A DNA stretch of 64,000 nt from Shewanella sp. c952 (GTDB lineage: Bacteria; Pseudomonadota; Gammaproteobacteria; Enterobacterales; Shewanellaceae), in contig NZ_BPEW01000001.1 in NCBI RefSeq assembly GCF_019654975.1, positions 372,001-436,000 of the forward strand, read 5' to 3'. Below the pieces are notes generated by a model. It saw only the letters and a program-made list of their open reading frames with translations. It did not search any database and was not told the origin of the DNA. The position numbers and the translations under genes were made by a program. Of this stretch, positions 27,256-36,275 are shown in pieces (position 1 is the stretch's first letter; each line of letters starts with the position of its first letter).

Positions 27256-28308
27256 GGCCTTGTTTCCTAAATCGAATGAACTTTTTGCCATTAGCGTGAT
27301 CTGATCTCCCAAGATAGCTACGCGGAGCAGCAAAATGGGAAAGTCTAAGCATAAAATGACTAACTGGTCTCAGTACAACAAAGCACTAGTCAATCGTGGC
27401 TCTCTGACGTTCTGGATTGATGAGCAAGCCATTAAGTCTTGGCTATGTATCGAACACAATGGTCGTCGTGGTCGAGGGTATATTTACTCCGATGTTGCTA
27501 TTGAAACAGCACTGGTTGTTAAAGGCGTATTCAACTTGTCACTGCGAGCACTAGAAGGCTTTACCAACTCTGTATTCCAGCTTATGGATGTGCCACTGAC
27601 CTCCCCGAGTTACAGCTGTATTAGTAAGCGAGCTAAGACTGTTGAAATCAAGTATCGGGCAAAGAGTCGTGGTCCTGTGGCACATGTTGTTATTGATTCA
27701 ACAGGTCTCAAAGTTTACGGTGAAGGAGAATGGAAAACCCGTAAGCACGGCAAAGAAAAGCGCCGTACCTGGCGTAAGCTACACCTCGCAGTTGATAGTA
27801 ATACGCATGAGATTGTGTCAGCAGAAGTCACCTTAGTTAACGTTGCAGATAATGAAGTGCTACCCACATTGCTCAACCCGTTGAGAAGACGTATAGCTCA
27901 GTTATCAGCTGATGGTGCATACGATACCAAGGCATGCCACAAGCAGCTTCAACGCAAAAATTGCAAACCCACTATTCCCCCCAGAAGTAATGCAGGGTAC
28001 TGGGAAGATGGGCACCCGAGAAATGAGGCAGTAAAAGCGCTCAAGACCAGCCAATTAGCACAATGGAAACAGGACAATGATTACCATCAAAGATCACTAT
28101 CTGAAACAGCGATGTATCGATATAAGCAGCTGGTGAGCCCGAAACTTAGCCTGCGCGACTATAACGCTCAAGTAGGTGAAGCTTTAGCGGGAGTAAAAGC
28201 AATCAACAAAGTCATAGAACTAGGAATGCCCATTAGGAAAGAAGCTGCCTAATTCGATAAAACACTTGGGGTAGCTGCATCTAGTACTGGGATTTGATCA
28301 ACAACGCC
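27256..28308 (+). mobile_element. IS5-family (IS903 group) insertion sequence
   Basis: 1053 bases, close to the 1057 of IS903. Ends are GGCCTTGTTTCCTAAATC (27256-27273) and, on the other strand, GGCGTTGTTGATCAAATC (28291-28308), agreeing at 13 of 18 positions. One transposase gene fills it. The nine flanking bases (TATCGCTAC and TTTCTACGT) are not duplicates, so the flanks did not come from a simple insertion: a deletion or recombination next to the element is likely. Confidence 0.85.
27335..28252 (+). CDS. IS903-group transposase, DDE type
   Basis: 305 residues, the normal length. It starts WSQYNKALVNRGSLTFWIDE, a family hallmark, followed by the DDE core: VIDSTGLKVYG (first Asp), SADGAYDT (second Asp) and a later E in SETAMYRYKQL (third residue). 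WRKLHLAVD is also typical. It catalyses cut-and-paste or cointegrate transposition at the 18-bp ends. No stop or frameshift is present, so the element may still be active. Confidence 0.93.
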   Translation: MGKSKHKMTNWSQYNKALVNRGSLTFWIDEQAIKSWLCIEHNGRRGRGYIYSDVAIETALVVKGVFNLSLRALEGFTNSVFQLMDVPLTSPSYSCISKRAKTVEIKYRAKSRGPVAHVVIDSTGLKVYGEGEWKTRKHGKEKRRTWRKLHLAVDSNTHEIVSAEVTLVNVADNEVLPTLLNPLRRRIAQLSADGAYDTKACHKQLQRKNCKPTIPPRSNAGYWEDGHPRNEAVKALKTSQLAQWKQDNDYHQRSLSETAMYRYKQLVSPKLSLRDYNAQVGEALAGVKAINKVIELGMPIRKEAA

Positions 28309-28309
28309 T

Positions 28310-28543
28310 TTCTACGTTGTTGGGCATATAGACGATCAGGGAAAGCAAGGTTACAATCAAACGTTACCTGAAAAAAGATCAAAGGTTGTTGTGTGCACGT
28401 TAATCGTCGATTACCAATTGTCTGAACAGCAATTAGTTGCGGTTGGTATTGGGGAATACTCGCCTGTAGCGAACAAAAATAATGATGCCGGTCAGAAGCT
28501 AAACCGCAGGGTAGAGTTAGTCTTACGTTCAGATACTAAATAG
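28310..28543 (+). pseudogene. Truncated OmpA-family C-terminal domain
   Basis: Directly after the IS end, one frame encodes VVGHIDDQGKQGYNQTLPEKR, VGIGEYSPVANKNN and QKLNRRVELVL, then a stop at 28541-28543. These are the peptidoglycan-binding motifs of OmpA/MotB domains (GHTD, LS..RA, G.GE..P, NRRVE). Only the last 76 codons or so remain. The missing front half, and possibly whole genes, were lost between the TadG-like gene and this point. Tad-type loci often contain an OmpA-like gene, which fits the neighbours. Confidence 0.8.
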
Positions 28544-28562
28544 CTATTTTTAACTTCAGGGT

Positions 28563-28590
28563 AAGCTCGTCTAGTTTGGCGAGCTTTTTT
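28563..28590 (+). terminator. Terminator of the OmpA remnant
   Basis: AAGCTCG (28563-28569) with CGAGCTT (28580-28586) and a T-run to 28590. It is placed after the OmpA remnant and before the convergent response regulator. Confidence 0.7.
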
Positions 28591-28615
28591 AGTACTTGTA
28601 GGTAGACAATTTTTG

Positions 28616-29989
28616 TTATTGCTTTAGCCTGCGGCTCAAAGCGCTTTGGCTGATCCCCAACATTCTAGCTGCGGCTGTCTGGCTATTGGCTGTGCGGCTC
28701 ATCGCTTCATTGATCAATGCATCGCCCATCTGTGCCAATGTCGGCAGTTCTTTGGGAAAGACTAACTGATCACTATCCTCTGCAACGACCTTGCTTAGAT
28801 TGATGGCTTCCATAAACGGACTGATATTGAGTTGAATACCATCGCTGCGACTGACGGCATCAAATACCATGCCTTTTAACTCATGCAAATTGCCTGGAAA
28901 CTCATAGTCTGCGAGTTGTGCGGCAAGGGTACTTGGCTGATCAGGCCTTGGTAGGTTCATTTCATCAGCCGCTAAGCTGATGAAGTGATTGATTAGCATA
29001 AATAGATCGAGTCTACGCTGCCTAAGCGGAGGGAGTTTAATGGTGTGAGAGCGTAAGCGGTAGAGAAGGTCATTTCGAAATTTGCCCACTTTACTTAAGG
29101 CCAGCAGGTCATGTTGCGTTGAGGTGATGATTTTACACAGCACTGGGTAGGCTTTATCGCTGCCAATGGGGTAATACTGTTTATGCTCTATGACATCGAC
29201 TAGCTTTGCCTGTGATTCTATTGGCAAATCACCAATTTCATTGAGATACAGTAAGCCTGATTGTACTTGATGTAATACGCCAGCTTGGGCGCTGACCTGT
29301 CCATTATCTAAGGTTTTTATCTGACCAAACAGCTGTAGCTCAAAGGCGCTGGCACTGATCCCGGCAAGATTAACGTTGATAAACGGGGCATCTGGACAGC
29401 AAAGCTGATGCGCTGATTTGGCAAATTCATCTTTGCCGGTACCGCTCTCGCCTTGAATCAAGATAGGTTCCGGACTGGGTGCAACCGCTTCAAAATAACG
29501 AAACTGATCCAGCAATGCAGGCTCACAAGTAAGGATGTTATTGAAGGCTTCAGGCTGGGAAAGCGTTTTGCTGAGAAAGCTCTCTTTAATTCTTAGATAG
29601 TTCCGTTCAAGCCCTACAACTTCTAATGCACGGCGTACTGTGCGGGCAAGGTCATCGACATTATCTGTTTTAATAAAGTAATCATAAGCACCATGCTTAA
29701 TGCAGCGCACTGCGGTATCAACCTCGTTGACACCTGTGACGATAATGACCCGAGTATTGGGACAGGCATTACGGATCATATCCAATAGTTCTTCGCCGGA
29801 GTGGAAGGGCATGGTTAAGTCCAGTAACACTAAAGCGTAATCACCGACTTCAAGACGATTCATCACCTGCCGGCTGTCGACACAAGTATCGATTTTTGCC
29901 TCGGGCACTAGCCTGTTAAGCGTTATCGCTAGGGTGCGTAACCAAGATGCTTCATCGTCGACAAGTAGAATATTTCTGGCTAGTTTCAC
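28616..29989 (-). CDS. Response regulator with degenerate AAA+ domain and Fis-type HTH
   Basis: A 457-residue NtrC-like protein: receiver (about 5-118, phospho-acceptor D57 in LLLDLTMP), AAA+ part (about 150-370) with Walker A GESGTGKDEFA, and a C-terminal Fis-like HTH (TANSQTAAARMLGISQSALSRRLKQ). Two features are unusual. The GAFTGA loop that contacts sigma-54 is absent (LFGQIKTLDNGQVSAQ), and Walker B reads LLYLNEIG with Asn for the usual Asp. So it probably does not drive sigma-54 promoters. It overlaps the sensor kinase gene by four bases and faces fccA, its likely target. Confidence 0.85.
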   Translation of the reverse strand: MKLARNILLVDDEASWLRTLAITLNRLVPEAKIDTCVDSRQVMNRLEVGDYALVLLDLTMPFHSGEELLDMIRNACPNTRVIIVTGVNEVDTAVRCIKHGAYDYFIKTDNVDDLARTVRRALEVVGLERNYLRIKESFLSKTLSQPEAFNNILTCEPALLDQFRYFEAVAPSPEPILIQGESGTGKDEFAKSAHQLCCPDAPFINVNLAGISASAFELQLFGQIKTLDNGQVSAQAGVLHQVQSGLLYLNEIGDLPIESQAKLVDVIEHKQYYPIGSDKAYPVLCKIITSTQHDLLALSKVGKFRNDLLYRLRSHTIKLPPLRQRRLDLFMLINHFISLAADEMNLPRPDQPSTLAAQLADYEFPGNLHELKGMVFDAVSRSDGIQLNISPFMEAINLSKVVAEDSDQLVFPKELPTLAQMGDALINEAMSRTANSQTAAARMLGISQSALSRRLKQ

Positions 29990-31998
29990 GTGTGAGTCTC
30001 CAATGGGAAGCGAAGGGTGATTACGGTACCTTTGCCAATACGCGACTTTATCTGCATATCAGCGTCGTGTTCTTTAATGATGCGGCTACAAACTGACAGT
30101 CCAAGCCCGGTGCCACCACTTGAGCGTCTTGTGGTGAAAAATGGCTCGGTGATCCGTTGCAATGTTGCTCTGTCCATACCTTGACCCTTATCGGTAATCG
30201 TCAAGTAAGCAAACCCGTGTTCAACGTGGGTTTTGAGTACAATATGTTGGTCATTATCATAGGTGTCAGCATCCAGCACTATGGCGTGGCAGGCATTTTG
30301 AATTAAGTTGATTAGCACTTGGTTTAACTGCTGTGCATCGCCTGTAATTATGGGGCTAGGGCTGTATAAATCAGTGACTACATTTAAGGTTTTTATCTGG
30401 TTGGCTGTTAAGCGCAAAGAGACCTGTACCACTTCATTCAGTGATATCGCTTGGTATTCATCAGCGATGGTGGGTAAGGCATAGCGTTTTAAGTCGTTAA
30501 CGATACGACTAATGCGATCGGCACCCTCAACAATCGATTGGCTACTTAGATTGAGCTCCGTCAACGCCGATGTAGACTCTAGCCCTGCAATATTCCAAAA
30601 TGGATTCTGTTTCTGGTAGCTATCCGCGGCGATAGAAAGATCGGCTAGGGCATCGTTTATAAACGCTATCGAGTGGATGATTATGCCGGTAGGGTTATTG
30701 ATTTCATGGGCGATACCTGCTGAAAGCTCTCCTAAAGAGGCCAGTCGGCTGGCTTCGTCATTAGCTTGGCGAAGTCGCTGCTGCTCAGTGGTTTCTTCCA
30801 GCAAAATAACCGCTTGATCATCACCAATGGGATGCAATTGTAACTGCCAATGCTGATTTTCAATGGCCATATCAGCAATCGTGGATCGGTTGCTGTCTAA
30901 GGTTTCAATAAGGCTTGGTAATAGTTTGAATGGTTGACCATCGATGTAGTGGAAGTCCGGGTTTTTGAGCAATTGATTATTATCATTACTCCACAGGCAT
31001 TCACCTTGGCGGTTAAACAGTGTCACCCCATGAGGAATACCATCGAGTACTGACTGGAACTGTTTCGACAGGTTAGAAATAGCCGCTTCGGCTTTTTTGC
31101 GCTGAGCTAACTCTAGCTTTAACGCCTTGCTGCGTTTACGTAGGCTTAGGCTGACGTAACCGGTGAGCAGCATGCCAACAGCAGAAATTAAGCTAACAAA
31201 AATTGCCAGTGACAGCATACGTTGTTGCGCGGAGTTTAGATCGACCTTCTCACGTCCTGTACCAAACCATTTATTCACTAGACGGTCATATTCACCCGAT
31301 AGCTTTAGTTGGCGCAGCGCATCATTAATGTGCGCCATTAGTGCTTCATTTTTGCGATTACTGACAAAGTTAAACGCCCCATATATCAGTGGATCACTAG
31401 AGCTTCTAATTGAGGGGTATAACGGCATTAATCGTCTGGCAACAAAGTTTTCTGCAATGACGACATCGACCTGGCCCTTTATTAATAACTGAAATCCTGT
31501 TTCGTAAAGATCAACGTCGACTCTTTTAAAGTCTTGTTGTTTGCCAGAGATATAAACATCAACAAAGGCACCCTTTTTAATGGCAACTCGTTTACCTTTC
31601 AGATCGTCCCAGCCTTCGATGAATGATTTGCCTTGCAGGGTATAAGCTTTTGCGTGGGTGGCGTAGATCGGATCTGACTGACTAAGATCGCGATCGATTG
31701 TCACCGGGCTGACAACCGCGATCACATCAATCAAAGAGTCTGGGTTATGAACATCTGTCAGTAACTGCTGGAAGGTTTTACGCCTAACGACTATCCGTTT
31801 ACCGGTGAGTTGGCCGATCCGATCCAGTAGCTCTAAGTTAAAACCTTGATCGACGCCGTTATTACGCCATTCAAGCGGTGCTGTTTTTGAGTGAACACCA
31901 AACACAACACTGTTGCTATCTTCAGCTACAGCAGTTTGGGGGAGCAGCACTGAAGTCATTGCCAGCAGTGTGCATAAAAGTTTAACGAGTATTTTCAT
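29986..31998 (-). CDS. Sensor histidine kinase with periplasmic solute-binding (SBP3) sensor
   Basis: 670 residues: signal peptide (1-25), type-3 solute-binding domain (about 30-245, beginning VVFGVHSKTAPLEWRNNG), one membrane helix (about 262-288), short coiled coil, PAS-like domain (about 308-400), HisKA with the phospho-accepting His in GELSAGIAHEINNPTG, and HATPase (NLIQNACHAI, DKGQGMD, GGTGLGLS). The sensor resembles amino-acid/organic-acid binding proteins, so it probably detects a small periplasmic ligand. It forms an operon with the response regulator (ATGA overlap) and is divergent from fccA. The ligand could be fumarate or a related acid; that is inference from the neighbour. Confidence 0.88.
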   Translation of the reverse strand: MKILVKLLCTLLAMTSVLLPQTAVAEDSNSVVFGVHSKTAPLEWRNNGVDQGFNLELLDRIGQLTGKRIVVRRKTFQQLLTDVHNPDSLIDVIAVVSPVTIDRDLSQSDPIYATHAKAYTLQGKSFIEGWDDLKGKRVAIKKGAFVDVYISGKQQDFKRVDVDLYETGFQLLIKGQVDVVIAENFVARRLMPLYPSIRSSSDPLIYGAFNFVSNRKNEALMAHINDALRQLKLSGEYDRLVNKWFGTGREKVDLNSAQQRMLSLAIFVSLISAVGMLLTGYVSLSLRKRSKALKLELAQRKKAEAAISNLSKQFQSVLDGIPHGVTLFNRQGECLWSNDNNQLLKNPDFHYIDGQPFKLLPSLIETLDSNRSTIADMAIENQHWQLQLHPIGDDQAVILLEETTEQQRLRQANDEASRLASLGELSAGIAHEINNPTGIIIHSIAFINDALADLSIAADSYQKQNPFWNIAGLESTSALTELNLSSQSIVEGADRISRIVNDLKRYALPTIADEYQAISLNEVVQVSLRLTANQIKTLNVVTDLYSPSPIITGDAQQLNQVLINLIQNACHAIVLDADTYDNDQHIVLKTHVEHGFAYLTITDKGQGMDRATLQRITEPFFTTRRSSGGTGLGLSVCSRIIKEHDADMQIKSRIGKGTVITLRFPLETHT

Positions 31999-32168
31999 GA
32001 GCTAATCTTAGCATGCACTTATACACGTTAACTGTGCAGTAATTCTCGGTTTTTGACCGCTACAGCAGCTATATAATGGGGCTATATCCCAGCCTCGCCA
32101 TCTCTGTTAACAGTTAAATAATCGCTGGAAGGTACCTTATTTACCAATGTTAGCTAGCTCACACAGAC

Positions 32169-32216
32169 TTATGCATTTTTGCATAACCCATCATGCAGTT
32201 ATGCATTCGTGCATGA
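32169..32216. promoter_or_regulatory. Two matched palindromes (TTATGCA...TGCATRA), 30 bp apart
   Basis: Site 1 is TTATGCATTTTTGCATAA (32169-32186) and site 2 is TTATGCATTCGTGCATGA (32199-32216). Their centres are exactly 30 bases apart, about three helical turns, so dimers could bind side by side. They lie between the divergent kinase/regulator operon and fccA, about 170 and 190 bases from either start codon. They are strong candidates for the binding sites of the adjacent response regulator. Confidence 0.65.
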
Positions 32217-32405
32217 GCAATTTGGCAAGCTGTGATCAAGTGTTCAGTTTGTTAAGAGCTAATGGCTTGTTGGTTGAGAGAAGCGCTTATCAGGCTCAAA
32301 ATGAATTCGAACTTAACAATTGACGACAACATTAACGATTGTCGAAATTACCGTGATGACTTTTACAAGTGACAATAAGTGACTTGCTGAGAGTGAGGAT
32401 TTGAG

Positions 32406-34196
32406 ATGAAAAACTTTAAAAAAGCAGTGTGTATTGCAACTCTTCTAGGTTCTGCAGGCCTAATGGGTAACGCAATGGCAGCTGATAACTTAGCTGAATT
32501 CCATGGTGAAAACCAAGAGTGTGATAGCTGCCACATGCCAGATGGTGAGCTTTCAAATGACAACCTAAGTTACGAAAATGAGCAGTGTGTATCTTGTCAT
32601 GGCACGATGGAAGAGGTGGCAAAAGAGACTGAACATGAACACTACAATGCCCACGCATCTCACTTCCCTGGCGAAATCGCTTGTACTTCTTGCCACAGCG
32701 CTCACGAAAAATCGATGGTTTACTGTGACTCTTGCCACAGCTTCGACTTTGACATGCCATACACGAAGAAGTGGGAACGTAATGAGCCAAGCATCGATGA
32801 GTTATTAAAAGACAAATCAGATCGCCAAGCGGCATTAGCAGCAGCTCCACGCGATACAACCGATGTTGTGATTATTGGTTCTGGCGGCGCAGGTTTCTCG
32901 GCCGCGGTTTCAGCTCATGATAATGGCGCTAAAGTTATTCTTGTTGAAAAAGAACCTGTGATTGGCGGTAACGCTAAGTTAGCTGCAGGCGGCATGAATG
33001 CTGCTTGGACTGATCAACAAAAAGCTAAAGGTATTGAAGATAGCGTTGAGTCTATGGTTAAAGACACCATGAAAGGTGGCCGTAACTTAAATGACCCTGC
33101 TCTTGTAGATGTACTGGCATCTCACTCAAAAGGTTCAGTTGACTGGTTAACAGCAATGGGTGCAGATTTAACTGATATCGGCCGTATGGGTGGCGCATCT
33201 GTTAACCGTTCTCACCGTCCAACAGGTGGTGCTGGTGTTGGTGCTCACGTGATTCAAGTGCTTTTTGATAATGCGGTTAAGCGTGATATCGATATGCGCA
33301 TGAACACTCGTGGTATTGAAATCCTAAAAGACGACAAAGGCAACGTTAAAGGCCTGCTCGTTAAAGGTATGTACAAAGGTTACTACTGGATTAAAGCTGA
33401 TGCTGTTGTATTAGCAACTGGTGGTTTCGGTAAGAACAATGAGCGTGTCGCTAAGCTTGATCCAAAACTAAAAGGTTTTGTATCGACTAACCAACCAGGT
33501 GCGACAGGCGACGGTATCGATGTAGCGGGTAATGCTGGCGCAGCGATGCAAGATCTACAGTACATTCAAGCTCACCCAACACTATCAGTTAAAGGTGGTG
33601 TGATGGTTACTGAAGCGGTACGTGGTAACGGTGCCATTTTAGTTAACCGCGAAGGTAAGCGTTTCGTCAACGAGATTACCACTCGTGACAAAGCTGCTGC
33701 AGCAATTCTTGAGCAAACAGGTAAAACAGCTTACCTAATTTTTGATGACTCTGTACGTAAGTCGCTAAGCAAAATTGATAAGTACATCGGTCTAGGTGTA
33801 GCACCGACTGCTGACTCGCTTGTTAAGCTTGGTAAGCTAGAGAACATCGATGGTAAAGCATTGACTGAAACTGTGGCGCGTTACAACAGCTTCGTGACTG
33901 CTGGTAAAGACGCAGACTTTGAACGTCCTAACCTACCGCGTGCTCTTAATGAAGGTAACTATTTTGCGATTGAAGTCACTCCTGGTGTTCACCACACTAT
34001 GGGCGGCGTGATGATTGACTCTAAGTCTGAAATTCTAAACGCTAAGAAACAGGTTATTCCCGGTCTATACGGTGCGGGTGAAGTGACTGGTGGTGTACAC
34101 GGTGCTAACCGTCTAGGTGGCAACGCGATTTCTGACATCGTCACCTTCGGTAGAATGGCTGGTGAAAATGCAGCTAAGTACTCTGAGAAAAAGTAG
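32406..34196 (+). CDS. fccA: Flavocytochrome c3 fumarate reductase (periplasmic, tetraheme)
   Basis: A soluble periplasmic enzyme that reduces fumarate to succinate in anaerobic respiration and also carries electrons. 596 residues including a signal peptide ending AMA. Four heme motifs lie in the first 115 residues (CDSCH, CVSCH, CTSCH, CDSCH). The FAD domain has [15 protein letters not shown] and [11 protein letters not shown]. Active-site residues are all visible: HPTLS, VTEAVRG, the Arg in ITTRDK, HHTMGG and [13 protein letters not shown]. Length and motifs match Shewanella Fcc3/FccA closely. A two-component system is divergently placed and twin palindromes lie upstream. Confidence 0.93.
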   Translation: MKNFKKAVCIATLLGSAGLMGNAMAADNLAEFHGENQECDSCHMPDGELSNDNLSYENEQCVSCHGTMEEVAKETEHEHYNAHASHFPGEIACTSCHSAHEKSMVYCDSCHSFDFDMPYTKKWERNEPSIDELLKDKSDRQAALAAAPRDTTDVVIIGSGGAGFSAAVSAHDNGAKVILVEKEPVIGGNAKLAAGGMNAAWTDQQKAKGIEDSVESMVKDTMKGGRNLNDPALVDVLASHSKGSVDWLTAMGADLTDIGRMGGASVNRSHRPTGGAGVGAHVIQVLFDNAVKRDIDMRMNTRGIEILKDDKGNVKGLLVKGMYKGYYWIKADAVVLATGGFGKNNERVAKLDPKLKGFVSTNQPGATGDGIDVAGNAGAAMQDLQYIQAHPTLSVKGGVMVTEAVRGNGAILVNREGKRFVNEITTRDKAAAAILEQTGKTAYLIFDDSVRKSLSKIDKYIGLGVAPTADSLVKLGKLENIDGKALTETVARYNSFVTAGKDADFERPNLPRALNEGNYFAIEVTPGVHHTMGGVMIDSKSEILNAKKQVIPGLYGAGEVTGGVHGANRLGGNAISDIVTFGRMAGENAAKYSEKK

Positions 34197-34248
34197 TCTT
34201 AGAAATAGTAGACTGCAATGAGTGACTGTTAAGTCTCTCTTTAAATTG

Positions 34249-34280
34249 AAAGCCTCTATCTTTTAGATAGGGGCTTTTTT
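34249..34280 (+). terminator. Rho-independent terminator of fccA
   Basis: AAAGCCTCTATC pairs with GATAGGGGCTTT (one G-U) around TTTTA and ends in a T-run. It also lies just before the stop of the convergent LysR gene. Confidence 0.85.
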
Positions 34281-34283
34281 GTA

Positions 34284-35195
34284 TCATTCCTCGTTGTTAA
34301 GCTCAGCTAGAGATTCAAAGTAATCTAGCAAGTAGTCTACAAATGCTCTCACTCGGTAGGGTTGATACTCATCGTTCTTGAATACAGCATACATAGGCAA
34401 AATGTTCGGTTCATAATGACTTAATACTTGAATCAAACTGCCATTTTGTAAATGTTCTGCAACCATCCAGTGCGGCAGGGCAGTTATACCATGCCCCAGT
34501 AACGCCATTTCTAATAACAGCTCTGGACTATCGCTTTTAAAAACCTCCTTGACCACTACCTTTGTGTCGGCTTGATTGCTTTTACGTAACCTCCAAGTAT
34601 TTGATGGCGTCGTTAACGAATAGGTAAGACAGTCGTGAGACAAGAGGTCATTAGCTGAGGTTGGTATTCCTCTACCTTGTAAATAGCTGGGTGAAGCAAA
34701 GTAGATTGGATGATGATTAAATAAAAAGCGTGCTTTGTAGCCCGAATCTTCTAAAACTGACGCTCTTATCGCTATGTCTATATTGTTTTCAACTAGATCT
34801 ATCCGTCGATTATTGACAGAGGTGTCGATTGTCAGTTCAGGATGAATTTTCATAAAATTGCTTATTGGTTTCAATAGCAATTTAGTCACGAGTGAGCTGG
34901 GAACAGATAGCTTTAGTTGCCCTTTGACCTGCTTTAATTCCTCTTTTAAGCTAGATTCGAAATGTGACATCTCGTCGATGAATCTCTCACTGTATTGGAG
35001 ATATTGAATAGCTTGAGCGGTTAGCTGGATCTTTCTGCTATTGCGATGAAACAACGCAAATCCAACTCTGTTCTCTAACCAAGCTATCTTTTTACTCACA
35101 GCACTTTGAGTCATATTTAGCTCACTCGCTGCTGCAGTAAAGCTACCTAAGTGCGCGACTCTGATGAAGAGTTGCAGGCAATCAAATTTGTCCAT
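34284..35195 (-). CDS. LysR-type transcriptional regulator
   Basis: 303 residues from the ATG at 35195: MDKFDCLQLFIRVAHLGSFTAAASELNMTQSAVSKKI is the usual winged helix-turn-helix, then FALFHRNSRKIQLT and an effector domain of the CrgA/AaeR-like type (acting on genes for stress or aromatic acids in other bacteria). The open frame extends upstream to 35609, but that stretch is antisense to the DoxX-like gene and has no regulator features, so I reject it. It is divergent from the DoxX-like gene (97-base gap), its most likely target. Confidence 0.85.
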   Translation of the reverse strand: MDKFDCLQLFIRVAHLGSFTAAASELNMTQSAVSKKIAWLENRVGFALFHRNSRKIQLTAQAIQYLQYSERFIDEMSHFESSLKEELKQVKGQLKLSVPSSLVTKLLLKPISNFMKIHPELTIDTSVNNRRIDLVENNIDIAIRASVLEDSGYKARFLFNHHPIYFASPSYLQGRGIPTSANDLLSHDCLTYSLTTPSNTWRLRKSNQADTKVVVKEVFKSDSPELLLEMALLGHGITALPHWMVAEHLQNGSLIQVLSHYEPNILPMYAVFKNDEYQPYRVRAFVDYLLDYFESLAELNNEE

Positions 35196-35292
35196 TGCAT
35201 TCTTATTTGGAATGGTTGTTGTGCTAAATGTAGCGTTTAAGGTTGGCTTTGGGAATGTTTTAATTGGGATATTCACCAAGAGGATATTCAAA

Positions 35293-35643
35293 ATGAAAGA
35301 TATTGCTATTGTTGTATTAGTCGCTTTTTTTATGTTTGCTAGCTCAATAAAGTTACTAGGCTGGCAAAAACTGATTTTCGAAACCCAGCTTAATTTCTTT
35401 AAAAAGTATGGCCTCAACAGAGAGATAATGTTTCTGGTTGGATTAATTGAGTTTTCAGGAGTTACATTACTTGGTGCATTTCTAGCATTATCGGCGCCAG
35501 AGTGGGCTCTTTGGGGCGGTGCAGGGCTAATTGCTGTCACGTCCTTGGGGGCAATATTTTTCCATCTACGCTTTGATAGGTGGCAAGATGGTATCCCTGC
35601 CATCGTCACTCTATTTCTGTCTCTGTATGTACTGCTAAGTTAA
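35293..35643 (+). CDS. DoxX-like small membrane protein
   Basis: 116 residues with four hydrophobic helices. Motifs FMFASSIKLLGWQK and FKKYGLNREIMFLVGLIEFSGVTLLG are typical of the DoxX-like family (small quinone- or thiol-linked membrane proteins of uncertain function). The ATG at 35293 is preceded by AAGAGG; an upstream in-frame start at 35164 would run across the LysR start and is unlikely. Divergent from a LysR gene that probably controls it. Confidence 0.75.
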   Translation: MKDIAIVVLVAFFMFASSIKLLGWQKLIFETQLNFFKKYGLNREIMFLVGLIEFSGVTLLGAFLALSAPEWALWGGAGLIAVTSLGAIFFHLRFDRWQDGIPAIVTLFLSLYVLLS

Positions 35644-35789
35644 TTATTGCTTAGTTAAAATTGCTGCTTAGGTCGCCTCTAATAATCAGGAGGCGACTTT
35701 CTAATTTAGTTGATGTGACTAAACAATATTAGCTTAGAAGCGGGCGTTATCTAGAGCTTGCTGATGCGCTTAAATCAGCTTTTCTGGGG

Positions 35790-36230
35790 CTAACTTTTTG
35801 GTGCTTGAGCTGCAAGGTTATGCATCATTTTATCTGTCACTGCCATAAAACTTTCTAACTGCTGCTCTGAAACTCCGGCGGCCATTTGTTCAAAAATGCG
35901 CTTGTTTACCTCAGTTAATTGGCCGGTAATCTCCTTACCTGCATCAGTGATGCTTAAGCATTGGCTGCGCTTATCTTCTGGGTTTGGCTGCTTAATAATG
36001 AGCTCTTGCGCAATTAACGTATTAAGCAAACGAGTCACTTGAGCTTTATCACGGTCTAGAAAGTTTGCTATGTCGATGGCTGTGCAGGGTGTTTTGGCAT
36101 TTATTATTTTCAATACTCGCACATGCATAGGTGCAATACCTAGATCCATTACCTCAAGGTGGTCATGGATTTTTCGTTTCAATGTATGAGCTAAGTGAAA
36201 CAAGCTATCGAGTGGTTGTTGGGTTGACAT
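35790..36230 (-). CDS. MarR-family transcriptional regulator
   Basis: 146 residues from the ATG at 36230, which has AGGGGA upstream; the longer frame to 36263 would overlap an operator. The winged helix is readable: ARVLKIINAKTPCTAIDIANFLDRDKAQVTRLLNTLI is split by the usual DNA-recognition helix, then KQPNPEDKRSQCLSITDAGKEI (wing DxRS). MarR proteins are dimers released from DNA by small ligands. Two matched palindromes lie directly upstream of its start, pointing to autorepression and control of the divergent membrane protein. Confidence 0.85.
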   Translation of the reverse strand: MSTQQPLDSLFHLAHTLKRKIHDHLEVMDLGIAPMHVRVLKIINAKTPCTAIDIANFLDRDKAQVTRLLNTLIAQELIIKQPNPEDKRSQCLSITDAGKEITGQLTEVNKRIFEQMAAGVSEQQLESFMAVTDKMMHNLAAQAPKS

Positions 36231-36247
36231 ACAATCCCCTATGAACA

Positions 36248-36266
36248 TAGTTGACAATATCAACTA
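36248..36266. promoter_or_regulatory. MarR operator candidate 1
   Basis: TAGTTGA-CAATA-TCAACTA, a perfect 7-bp inverted repeat with five bases between arms. It shares its arms with operator 2, whose centre is 29 bases away. Confidence 0.7.
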
Positions 36267-36275
36267 GTTTGAATT

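Noticed and set aside
27247..28317. Nine-base target-site duplication for the IS element
   Set aside because: The flanking nine bases differ (TATCGCTAC against TTTCTACGT).
32231..32250. Possible CRP site (TGTGATCAAGTGTTCA) upstream of fccA
   Set aside because: Only one half matches the consensus; not strong enough to report as a site.
35196..35609. N-terminal extension of the LysR frame by 138 residues
   Set aside because: It is antisense to the DoxX-like gene, has no regulator features, and a normal LysR start exists at 35195.
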